The position numbers and the translations under genes are program-made. A stretch of DNA of 49,938 bases from the NCBI GenBank assembly GCA_963787005.1, contig CAWBBX010000124.1, positions 1-49,938 of the forward strand, in the 5' to 3' direction. Shown in pieces: positions 1-7,032 of the stretch. This DNA is from FEN-1297 sp963787005. Its GTDB lineage: Bacteria; Bacteroidota; Ignavibacteria; Ignavibacteriales; Ignavibacteriaceae. Under the pieces are notes generated by a model that saw only the letters and a program-made list of their open reading frames with translations, was not told the DNA's origin and searched no databases. How positions within the stretch are numbered: position 1 is the stretch's first letter; every line of letters starts with the position of its first letter.

Positions 1-361
1 ACATCAGGAAAGTAAATATACCCCACATGATCAGATACCAAACCATTCCCCCTTCGGAGACGGCGCCGATCCATCCCATCTTTGGCATTACAATTAATGC
101 AACCAAAGAAAGCCAAAAAAATCCGTAAGAGGCAAACGCGGTCAATCCGAATGTGTTGTTCTTTTTCCACTCCATTATGCCGGCAATAACCTGCGCGGTA
201 CCGCCGTAAAATATTCCCATCGCCAGAATCATCGAGCCCAATTCAAATATTCCGGCGTTATGGAGATTTAATAATACGGTTGTCATTCCGAATGCGAGGA
301 GACCGAGAGGGGCGGGATTGCCTGTGCTGTCGTTAATGGTAAGCTGCGAACTTTCACTCAT
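1..361 (-). CDS. satP: Acetate/succinate transporter, AceTr (GPR1/FUN34/YaaH) family, 5' part
   Basis: The first 120 codons of an integral membrane protein are visible; the gene runs off the left edge. It starts MSESSQLTINDSTGNPAPLG and contains NPAPLGLLAFGMTTVLLN, the signature of the AceTr (SatP/YaaH) family, which moves acetate and succinate through the inner membrane as oligomeric channels or proton-coupled transporters. At least three hydrophobic segments follow (around residues 20-35, 45-60 and 75-92), with the family's usual Y-G-G-T-A-Q turn in segment two. The start is well placed: AAGGAGGAAGT lies just before the ATG. It is divergent from the heme cluster across about 400 bases of intergenic DNA. 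Family assignment is firm; the transported substrate is inferred from the family. Confidence 0.9.
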   Translation of the reverse strand, partial: MSESSQLTINDSTGNPAPLGLLAFGMTTVLLNLHNAGIFELGSMILAMGIFYGGTAQVIAGIMEWKKNNTFGLTAFASYGFFWLSLVALIVMPKMGWIGAVSEGGMVWYLIMWGIFTFLM

Positions 362-601
362 TATACTTCCTCCTTGTTTGGATGTTAAATGCAAACGATT
401 GGCTTAATTTATTGATCCAATGCAAAATAGATTTCCAAGACAAATTTGTATCCGCAAAAATTTTGGACAAGAGGAGTAACGTTTTAAGGGAGAATAACTT
501 AGTCCGTTTATTAAAATAAGAAACAATATTTAATTTACAACATTAATTCCGGGGCAAATTAAAATAATTTAAATGCGTTCTAAACGGTTTAATTAATAAT
601 T

Positions 602-631
602 CGTAGATACGCATGATCATACGTCTCTACG
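602..631. repeat. Imperfect 30-bp palindrome, dispersed intergenic type
   Basis: An inverted repeat with ends CGTAG/CTACG and a central ATGATCAT. By eye 26 of 30 positions are symmetric. The outer sequence (GTAGAnACG...CGTnTCTAC) resembles the palindrome at 38092-38119, so both look like members of one dispersed repeat class. It sits between the divergent transporter gene and the heme cluster, upstream of the predicted heme promoter. The rest of the 362-762 gap is AT-rich with nothing recognisable apart from this and the regulatory region at 678-748. Confidence 0.6.
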
Positions 632-677
632 TAAAATTATGAAAATGATAAAATGCATGTTTCCCGGGGATAAAATC

Positions 678-748
678 TTGACTGACCGGCAAGTCAAATT
701 TATGTTGCATTAATATTTAGGAATAGTTAAATTTGTACCAGTAAGTCA
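678..748 (+). promoter_or_regulatory. Predicted promoter and TetR-type operator of the heme cluster
   Basis: TTGACT (678-683) and TATGTT (701-706), separated by 17 bases, form a plausible sigma-70-like promoter for the genes starting at 763. The -35 and spacer are covered by a 20-bp palindrome (678-697, TTGACT-n2-CCGG-n2-AGTCAA, 16 of 20 positions symmetric), which has the size and CCGG centre common in TetR-family operators. One half of it (ACCGGCAAGTCA, 685-696) recurs as ACCAGTAAGTCA at 737-748, 52 bases further on (about five helical turns) in the 5' leader. The cluster itself encodes a TetR-HemD fusion, the obvious candidate ligand. Binding is inferred, not shown. Confidence 0.55.
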
Positions 749-762
749 GATTAAGGGATGAT

Positions 763-1587
763 ATGAAAGCTATTATAGATTTTTTGAACGTGTTACTTCC
801 TTTTATGTACCTGTTAACTTTCTGGTTTTACTCGTACGATTTCATGAAAGGAGGGAAAAAATTCGCCAATTCAAAGCGGTTGTTTTTGTTCCTTACCTTG
901 CTCGTTCATTTTTCTTATTTGATATTAAGATCAATCGCTTTCGATCATCCGCCGATCACTAATGTATTCGAGATATTTACTATACTGGCCTTCTCGATCA
1001 GCTTCTCCTATTTCCTTCTCGAACTGATTACCGATATAAGGGGAACAGGACCTTTCATCATCATCTTTTCTATACTTTTTCAGGTTATTTCCTCTGTATA
1101 TATTCAGGACCTTATTCAGGTGAAGGAAGTGCTGAGAAATCACCTGCTGGGCATACACGTATTCAGTGCCTTACTCGGGTACTCGGCTATTACCATTTCC
1201 GCGGTGTACGGACTTTTATACCTGATCCTTTACAAAGAGATTAAACTCAACAAATTCGGACTCGTTTTCAACCGGCTTCCGAGTCTTGAGGTACTGGAAA
1301 CGTTAAGCTTCTACTCTGCGGTGATAGGGTTTGTACTCCTTACTTTAGCCATAATCATAGGCATTATCTGGCTGCCGAAGGCATTCCCGAAATTTTCATA
1401 CGCCGACCCGAAACTGATAGGCACGTTTACGGTCTGGATACTATACGGCATCGGTATACTGAGCAAGATATTCGGCAAATGGCAGGGGAAAAAAGTTATA
1501 ATCCTCTCCGTTATCGGATTCGTAATTGCTATCATGTCGACGATACTTTCGAATTTTTTAGCAAAGAGTTTTCATTCTTTTTATTAA
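763..1587 (+). CDS. ccsA: Cytochrome c assembly protein of the CcsA/HemX family
   Basis: A 274-residue polytopic membrane protein with about eight hydrophobic helices. The segment HVFSALLGYSAITISAVYGL (near residues 131-150) is typical of the CcsA/CcmC/HemX family, which handles heme at the membrane or, as HemX in Bacillus, modulates glutamyl-tRNA reductase levels. It is the first gene of the cluster, with AAGGG five bases before the ATG, and hemA begins six bases after its stop, so the two are co-transcribed. That arrangement (hemX-hemA-hemC-hemD) matches the Bacillus-type heme operon and favours a HemX-like regulatory or heme-handling role over a full cytochrome c synthetase. I do not see a WWD-type tryptophan-rich loop. 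Confidence 0.8.
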   Translation: MKAIIDFLNVLLPFMYLLTFWFYSYDFMKGGKKFANSKRLFLFLTLLVHFSYLILRSIAFDHPPITNVFEIFTILAFSISFSYFLLELITDIRGTGPFIIIFSILFQVISSVYIQDLIQVKEVLRNHLLGIHVFSALLGYSAITISAVYGLLYLILYKEIKLNKFGLVFNRLPSLEVLETLSFYSAVIGFVLLTLAIIIGIIWLPKAFPKFSYADPKLIGTFTVWILYGIGILSKIFGKWQGKKVIILSVIGFVIAIMSTILSNFLAKSFHSFY

Positions 1588-1593
1588 GATATT

Positions 1594-2874
1594 ATGAACT
1601 TACTGGCAATCTCGATAAACCACCATACCGCTCCGGTAGAGCTTAGAGAGGCTCTTTTCCTGAACGATACGGAAATTAAAGACTTCGTCCAAAAGTCGAA
1701 GGGGAAGCTCTTCAGCGAGGGACTCATAGTCACCACGTGCAATCGTACGGAAATCTACGGCATCCCGGTGGATCCGAATTTAAATCATATCGACATACAA
1801 AACGCGTTAATGCAGCATAAGTCCGTAACCGGACTAAATCCCGAACACTTCCAGACTTTCCACGGAAGCAGCGCGGTAGATCATCTCTTCAGCGTTGCTA
1901 CCGGAATCGACTCACTTATGATCGGCGACAACCAGATCTTCAAACAGGTAAAAGACGCACTTCAGTACGCGGACGAGCTTAACTTCGCCGGCTTATTAAT
2001 GAAGAGAATATTCGATTCTACAATCCGCGCGGGCAAAAGAGCAATAACGGAAACAGAAATAAGCGAAGGCGCGGTTACCGTCAGCTACGCGGCGGTTCAG
2101 CTGATTGAAAAGATCTTTTCCAACTTAAGCAAGAAATCGGCGCTGGTAATAGGCGCAGGCGAGACCGGCGAGATAGCGGCAAAACATCTGAAAGAGCGCG
2201 GCATAGGGAAACTTGCAATAACCAACAGAACCATCGAAAAGGCGGAGAAGCTCGCCGAGGGTCTTAAGGCGAAGATACTCCCGTTTACAAATTTTAAAGA
2301 TTATCTGCACGAGTACGATATCATCTTAAGCGCAACCAGCGCGGATAATCTTATCCTTACAAAATCCGAAATTCAGGAAGCGATGAAGAAGAGAAGCAAC
2401 TCTTCTTTGGTGCTGATGGATATCGCTATCCCGAGAGACATAGATCCCGAGACGAAAAATCTCGACTATGTTTTTTACAACGACATCGATTCGCTCAACA
2501 TAATCGTGCAGCAGAACGTTTTAAAAAGAAAAGACGAGATACCGAAGGTAAAGAACATCATTAACGAAGAGCTTAACTCGTTCATGACCTGGTTCAACTC
2601 TCTGGAAGCGGGACCGACGATAAAGTCCCTGCGCGATCACTTTGAAGCGATAAGAGCGGAGGAAGTAGATAAAAACAAGAACCGCTTTTCGCAGGACGAT
2701 CAGGAGAAACTGGAGATAATCACAAAAAGAATCATTAATAAGATACTGCATCACCCTACCGTAGAGCTGAAACGCATAGCAGAGTCGGGCAGTAACACGG
2801 GTGACGCTGCAGGCCGGATAAGCGTAATAAGAGATTTGTTCGGTATGGATCATAACGAAGAAAAGGACAAATAA
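1594..2874 (+). CDS. hemA: Glutamyl-tRNA reductase
   Basis: A 426-residue enzyme that reduces glutamyl-tRNA(Glu) with NADPH to glutamate-1-semialdehyde, the first committed step of C5-pathway heme synthesis. The N-terminal catalytic domain carries VTTCNRTEIYG with the active-site cysteine near residue 50. The conserved HLFSVATGIDSLMIG segment follows near residue 98. The Rossmann domain has VIGAGETGEIAAKHL (about 183-197) and ITNRTIEKAEKLAE. The C-terminal helical dimerisation domain is complete, so length is normal for the family. One deviation: the usual GExQILGQ motif reads GDNQIFKQ. hemL, which would take the product further, is not in this window. It is tightly linked to ccsA upstream and hemC downstream. 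Confidence 0.96.
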   Translation: MNLLAISINHHTAPVELREALFLNDTEIKDFVQKSKGKLFSEGLIVTTCNRTEIYGIPVDPNLNHIDIQNALMQHKSVTGLNPEHFQTFHGSSAVDHLFSVATGIDSLMIGDNQIFKQVKDALQYADELNFAGLLMKRIFDSTIRAGKRAITETEISEGAVTVSYAAVQLIEKIFSNLSKKSALVIGAGETGEIAAKHLKERGIGKLAITNRTIEKAEKLAEGLKAKILPFTNFKDYLHEYDIILSATSADNLILTKSEIQEAMKKRSNSSLVLMDIAIPRDIDPETKNLDYVFYNDIDSLNIIVQQNVLKRKDEIPKVKNIINEELNSFMTWFNSLEAGPTIKSLRDHFEAIRAEEVDKNKNRFSQDDQEKLEIITKRIINKILHHPTVELKRIAESGSNTGDAAGRISVIRDLFGMDHNEEKDK

Positions 2875-2876
2875 TT

Positions 2877-3815
2877 TTGAAGACCAAAGTAATTATCGGT
2901 TCGAGGGGAAGCGCGCTTGCATTGTGGCAGGCTAACTTTGTTAAGAAGGAAATTAAAAAGTATAATAAAAATGTATCGGTAGAGATAAAGATCATCAAGA
3001 CAAAAGGCGATAAGATTCTCGACGTCGCGCTTTCGAAGATAGGCGATAAGAGTCTCTTTACAAAAGAACTGGAATACGCTCTGTTAAAGGGACAAGCAGA
3101 TATAGCCGTGCACAGCTTAAAAGATCTGCAGACACAGCTTCCGGATGGTTTAAAGCTTGCGGCGGTATCCAAACGCCATCCTGTAGAAGATGTTTTGATC
3201 GCCAGGAAAAAAGGAATGACGATTAACTCGCTCCCGGAAAACGCCAAGGTTGCCACAGGCTCGCTTAGGCGACGCAGTCAGCTTCTTCATCTTCGTCCCG
3301 ATATTAAGACTTTCGAATTAAGAGGCAATGTACAGACAAGAGTTGATAAGTTTTTAAAATCTGATTGGGATGCAATCATTCTTGCCCGCGCCGGTGTGGA
3401 AAGATTGAAGATGAAGAAATACATCTCTTCCATTATAAGTATCGATGAAATACTTCCGGCGGTGGGACAGGGTGCTTTGGGCATCGAGATTAAAAGCGAT
3501 AATAAGTTAGTTGAAGAGCTGCTCGCTCCCATACACAACGAAGAGACTTACAGCGCGGTTCTTGCCGAGAGGGCTTTGCTGCGAACACTTGAAGGCGGCT
3601 GCCAGGTTCCTATAGGCGCGCACGCGGAAGTAAGGCCGAACGGACTTTATCTTGAAGCAATTGTCGGTTCGCTCGACGGAACGCTGACCTTCAGAAAAAA
3701 AGTAAGAGGAAGGAAATCGGAGCCTGAAAAGCTGGGCAAATCTCTCGCGAAAGATCTGCTGAAAGCCGGCGCCAAAGAAATATTGAACGAGATTTATAAG
3801 ACTGCAAGAAAATAG
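2877..3815 (+). CDS. hemC: Porphobilinogen deaminase (hydroxymethylbilane synthase)
   Basis: A 312-residue cytoplasmic enzyme that polymerises four porphobilinogens into hydroxymethylbilane. It has IGSRGSALALWQ at the N terminus, the ATGSLRRRSQLLHLRPDI and LRGNVQTRVDK substrate/cofactor loops (about 125-160), and EGGCQVPIGAH near residue 240, whose cysteine carries the dipyrromethane cofactor. The start is a TTG two bases after the hemA stop; AAGGA sits nine bases before it and no ATG fits the conserved N terminus. The tight spacing implies translational coupling with hemA. A composite palindromic repeat follows the stop and separates this gene from the hemD fusion. Confidence 0.95.
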   Translation: MKTKVIIGSRGSALALWQANFVKKEIKKYNKNVSVEIKIIKTKGDKILDVALSKIGDKSLFTKELEYALLKGQADIAVHSLKDLQTQLPDGLKLAAVSKRHPVEDVLIARKKGMTINSLPENAKVATGSLRRRSQLLHLRPDIKTFELRGNVQTRVDKFLKSDWDAIILARAGVERLKMKKYISSIISIDEILPAVGQGALGIEIKSDNKLVEELLAPIHNEETYSAVLAERALLRTLEGGCQVPIGAHAEVRPNGLYLEAIVGSLDGTLTFRKKVRGRKSEPEKLGKSLAKDLLKAGAKEILNEIYKTARK

Positions 3816-3828
3816 GCGCAAATGGTCT

Positions 3829-3959
3829 TTGCCGTCGGTTTTAACCGACGGACATAAATTGCAGCTAACTGAATCGGCTTCAGCCACATAAAAGAACAAA
3901 TGGGGCTAAAGCCCAAAATAATTAGTACTCTTGGATCCGTCAGCTAAAGCTGACGGCAA
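3829..3959. repeat. Composite REP-like element with four hairpins (copy 1)
   Basis: About 130 bases with outer ends TTGCCGTC and GACGGCAA. In order it contains CCGTCGGTTTTAACCGACGG (3832-3851), a short GGCTTCAGCC hairpin, GGGCTAAAGCCC (3903-3914) and CCGTCAGCTAAAGCTGACGG (3937-3956). The same order of hairpins occurs at 27100-27232, so this is a dispersed element rather than a gene-specific terminator. It lies between hemC and the TetR-HemD gene. The remaining bases to 4107 show no clear promoter. Confidence 0.8.
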
Positions 3960-4107
3960 TAAAAATTTGAATCAATCCTCAAAAGGTTAACCCGGAACTT
4001 TAGGTCTGGGAATTGAGAATTATCAATAATACATACGGGGTTTAGCCCATTAGAAATTATAGATTTTGTTCTTCTCACAGAAAGAAATTATCTAAGTAAA
4101 GTTAAAA

Positions 4108-5499
4108 ATGTCAACCGAAACCAAGAAAGAAAGCAAAAAAAGCTTAAAGAAGAAAAAGCTGATCGAATCCGCCGCGGTTCTCTTCTCGCAGAAGAGCTAC
4201 CACGAGGTGATGGTTGAGGATGTGGCTAAATTAGCCGACGTAGCAAAAGGTACCGTCTATAATTATTTCGATTCGAAGGAAGACCTTTACTTTTCCATCA
4301 TGACACAGAGGATGGAAAACCTGACCGTCTCTCTGGAAGAAAAGATAAAACAGGAAACCAGCAGCATCGATTCTCTTCACTCCTTTATTCTTCATCTTTA
4401 TATGTTCATGATGAAGTACCAGAGCTTCTTTTTAATGTATCAGAAGGAATCGCTCAAAGCCGATCACGAGCTTTGCGCCGATCTCATTTCGCTCGAGAAA
4501 CAATTGAAGGAGCTGCTTGCCGGGATAATACGCTCCGGCAAATCCGAAAATCTTTTTAGAAATATTGAAGAAGATTTTGCTGTTGACTTAGTACTCGGCA
4601 GTATTTACGGTGCCGTGTATCGCGGAATAGAAAACAAATACAACGACGATCAGATGGCCGCCGATAGGGAGAAAATATTCGATTTTATACTGCACGGACT
4701 CTTCTCCGGCTTCGACGACAGAAGCATGCTGCCTTTAAGAGGGAAGACAATCGTAATTACCAGAACCGTGGAACAGTCGAAAGAATCTTCCGAGGCATTT
4801 AAGCAGCTCGGCGCTAACGTAATAATCTTTCCTACCCTCGATATAGTACCGCCGGACAGCTGGTCGCAGTTCGATTCCGTCGCAACCGGCAAGGCGAGCA
4901 TCGATTTTATCATCTTCACTTCCGCTCACGCCGTTAAAATGTTTATAAGAAGATGCGCGGAGCTTTCTGTGAGTATGGATTATAACAAAACTAAGATTGT
5001 TGCGGTTGGTAATAAAACCGCCGCGGTCTGCGAGAGGAATAAGATTCCGGTTAACATTATTCCGAAGAAGTTCAGCGGTGAAGGCGTAATAGACGCGCTT
5101 TCGGATTACGACATGGACGGCAAGGTTATCTTTATTCCGCGCTCGGCTATTGGAAGAGAGGAACTGCCGAAGGGATTGAAAGAGCTCGGCGCAATTATTA
5201 AACCGGCGTCTGTGTATAATGTTTCTATACCGTCGGAAGAAAAAATAAAGATACATATGGAAAAGCTGTCGTTGAGCAGACCCGATATGTTCGTATTTAC
5301 AAGTCCCTCTACATTCGAGAACTTTCTGCAGATACTAAAAATATCCGATCCGTCGGATTATTTCGAAAAGTTTGATGTAGCGGCTATCGGTCCGACTACT
5401 ATGACGGCGATAGAAAACAAGAGCGTTCATGTCAACGTTCTTCCCGAAGAATATACAATAGACGGACTCGTGAAGGCGATCATCGATTATTATAAATAA
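4108..5499 (+). CDS. hemD: TetR-family regulator fused to uroporphyrinogen-III synthase (HemD)
   Basis: A 463-residue two-part protein. Residues 17-64 are a TetR-type helix-turn-helix (LIESAAVLFSQKSYHEVMVE, then DVAKGTVYNYFDSKEDLYF as recognition helix region), followed by a helical ligand/dimerisation domain to about residue 200. From about residue 209 the protein is HemD: LRGKTIVITRTVEQS, FTSAHAVKMF, KTKIVAVGNKTA, VIFIPRSAIGREELPKGL, VFTSPSTFENF and DVAAIGPTTMTAI follow the order of uroporphyrinogen-III synthases, which close and invert ring D of hydroxymethylbilane. Reading frame is continuous, with no stop or start at the junction. The genetic position between hemC and hemE supports the enzymatic half; a TetR-like palindrome at 678-697 is a candidate target for the other half. 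Domain calls are firm; autoregulation is inferred. Confidence 0.9.
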   Translation: MSTETKKESKKSLKKKKLIESAAVLFSQKSYHEVMVEDVAKLADVAKGTVYNYFDSKEDLYFSIMTQRMENLTVSLEEKIKQETSSIDSLHSFILHLYMFMMKYQSFFLMYQKESLKADHELCADLISLEKQLKELLAGIIRSGKSENLFRNIEEDFAVDLVLGSIYGAVYRGIENKYNDDQMAADREKIFDFILHGLFSGFDDRSMLPLRGKTIVITRTVEQSKESSEAFKQLGANVIIFPTLDIVPPDSWSQFDSVATGKASIDFIIFTSAHAVKMFIRRCAELSVSMDYNKTKIVAVGNKTAAVCERNKIPVNIIPKKFSGEGVIDALSDYDMDGKVIFIPRSAIGREELPKGLKELGAIIKPASVYNVSIPSEEKIKIHMEKLSLSRPDMFVFTSPSTFENFLQILKISDPSDYFEKFDVAAIGPTTMTAIENKSVHVNVLPEEYTIDGLVKAIIDYYK

Positions 5500-5528
5500 A
5501 AATTTTAGCGTAGAATCCGGAGATATAA

Positions 5529-6608
5529 TTGAATAAAATAAAAAACGATCTGTTCCTTAGAGCATGCAGAAGACAGGATGTTGAAAGAACGCCGGTATGG
5601 ATGATGAGACAGGCGGGAAGATATCTTCCGCAGTACAGGGCGGTAAGAGATAAAGCAGATTTCTTAACCATGTGCAAAACTCCCGAGCTTGCAGCGGAAG
5701 TAACGATTCAGCCGGTCGATTTAATCGGGGTGGACGCGGCAATTATATTTTCTGATATTCTCGTGATTCCCGAGGCGATGGGAATGGAATTCGAGATGAT
5801 AGAAAGCAAAGGTCCGGTTTTCAATCATCCCTTAAGAAATGAAGACGACGCGAAACTGCTGAAGAAGATAGATCCTTCTAAAGATTTAAAATACGTTCTC
5901 GATGCGGTCTCGCTTACAAAAAAAGAACTGAACGGAAGTGTTCCTCTTATCGGTTTCTGCGGTTCGCCCTGGACATTGCTTACTTATATGGTTGAAGGCA
6001 AAGGCTCGAAGAATTTTTCGTTCGTTAAGAAGTTGATATATAATAATCCTAAGCTCGCGCATGAGGTGCTAGGCAAACTTGCCGACGCGGCGGCGGATTA
6101 TTTATCGGCCAAGATAGAAGCAGGTGCAGATGCCGTGCAGATATTCGATACCTGGGGCGGAGCGCTTTCCCAAAAGGATTACGAGGAGTTTTCGCTGAAA
6201 TATATCGCGAAAATCATCTCGCAGATAAAAAGGAAAGATGAGCCGGTAATAGTTTTCTCGAAAGGCGTGCATTACAAGCCGGAGAATATTATTGCTGCAG
6301 GCGCGGATGTTATCGGCCTCGATTGGACGATGGATCTCGGCGAGGTGAGAAGCAAAGTCGGTGACCGTGTTGCGCTTCAGGGAAATCTGGATCCGACTGT
6401 ACTATATGCTCCGGAAGAGAAGATAAAGGAAGAGGTGGTGCGCGTGCTTCGATCTTTCGGAAAAGGGAGCGGACATATATTTAATCTCGGCCACGGCATA
6501 CTGCCGGACGTTGAGCCGGAGAAGGCGAAAGCGATGATTCGGTTTGTGAAAGAAGAGAGCGGCGTATTTCACCGCAAAGGCGCAAAGACGCTAAGTATTA
6601 ATGGATAG
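5529..6608 (+). CDS. hemE: Uroporphyrinogen decarboxylase
   Basis: A 359-residue enzyme that decarboxylates the four acetate side chains of uroporphyrinogen III to give coproporphyrinogen III. It shows the N-terminal signature RTPVWMMRQAGRYLPQYRAVR (with the substrate-binding arginines), then IIFSDILVIPEAMG with the essential aspartate, GFCGSPWTLLTYMVEG, and FNLGHGILPDVEP near the C terminus. The start is TTG, with GGAG upstream (CCGGAGATATAATTG); no ATG fits the conserved start. The family normally ends a few residues after the V-EPEKA-helix; here the last dozen residues (HRKGAKTLSING) are encoded by an intergenic repeat arm at 6571-6595, so the stop was probably captured from the repeat. 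The stop overlaps the next gene by eight bases. Confidence 0.95.
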   Translation: MNKIKNDLFLRACRRQDVERTPVWMMRQAGRYLPQYRAVRDKADFLTMCKTPELAAEVTIQPVDLIGVDAAIIFSDILVIPEAMGMEFEMIESKGPVFNHPLRNEDDAKLLKKIDPSKDLKYVLDAVSLTKKELNGSVPLIGFCGSPWTLLTYMVEGKGSKNFSFVKKLIYNNPKLAHEVLGKLADAAADYLSAKIEAGADAVQIFDTWGGALSQKDYEEFSLKYIAKIISQIKRKDEPVIVFSKGVHYKPENIIAAGADVIGLDWTMDLGEVRSKVGDRVALQGNLDPTVLYAPEEKIKEEVVRVLRSFGKGSGHIFNLGHGILPDVEPEKAKAMIRFVKEESGVFHRKGAKTLSING

Positions 6609-7014
6609 GAAAAATTTAAATATTTTTAGTAAAGAAATATTGGACGCCTCTATAGAGGTTCATAAAAGTTTGGGACCAGGCTTATTAGAAAGTGTTTATG
6701 AATTATGTTTGGTCAAGGAACTTTCTCTTAGGAATATAAAAACAATAAGACAGGTATCGATACCTATCATATAAAAAGGCGAAACGCTGAATGCAGATTA
6801 CAGAATCGATATCCTAGTTGAGAATGAAATAATAATAGAATTAAAATCCGTGGAAACATTATTACCGGTTCACGAAGCACAGCTAATCACTTATTTAAAA
6901 CTAGCAGATAAAAGACTTGGGTTTCTAATTAACTTCAATGTTCCTAAGCTGGTAAACGGCTTCAAAAGAATGGTTAATAATTTTTAACTTTGCGCCTTAG
7001 CGCCTCTGCGGTTA
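6571..7014. mobile_element. Inverted-repeat pair enclosing the GxxExxY gene (putative non-autonomous cassette)
   Basis: The left arm (6571-6595, ACCGCAAAGGCGCAAAGACG...) and the right arm (complement of about 6990-7014) are inverted copies of a 25-base sequence, 21 of 25 positions alike. They bracket the broken GxxExxY gene almost exactly: the gene starts six bases after the left arm and ends at the right arm. Related arms occur without a cargo gene at 10402-10459 and, more diverged, at 39352-39448. No transposase is encoded, so mobility is an inference from the repeated architecture and from the way the left arm has replaced the end of hemE. Confidence 0.5.
6601..6987 (+). pseudogene. GxxExxY family protein, interrupted by an in-frame TAA
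   Basis: Translation from the ATG at 6601 gives an N-terminal half containing SIEVHKSLGPGLLESVYELC, which includes the family-naming G-x-x-E-x-x-Y motif. A TAA at 6772-6774 interrupts it, but the same frame continues for 70 codons with the rest of the family (KGETLNADYRIDILVENEII, then IELKSVETLLPVHEAQLITY and LGFLINFNVPKL) to a stop at 6985-6987. The stop falls where relatives usually have an aromatic residue before KGE, so a tyrosine codon with one base changed is the simplest explanation. Function of the family is not established; the D-IELK core resembles PD-(D/E)xK nuclease folds. It is enclosed by inverted repeats and is a foreign-looking insert in a heme operon. Confidence 0.85.
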
Positions 7015-7032
7015 AAGATCAGGAGAAATAAA

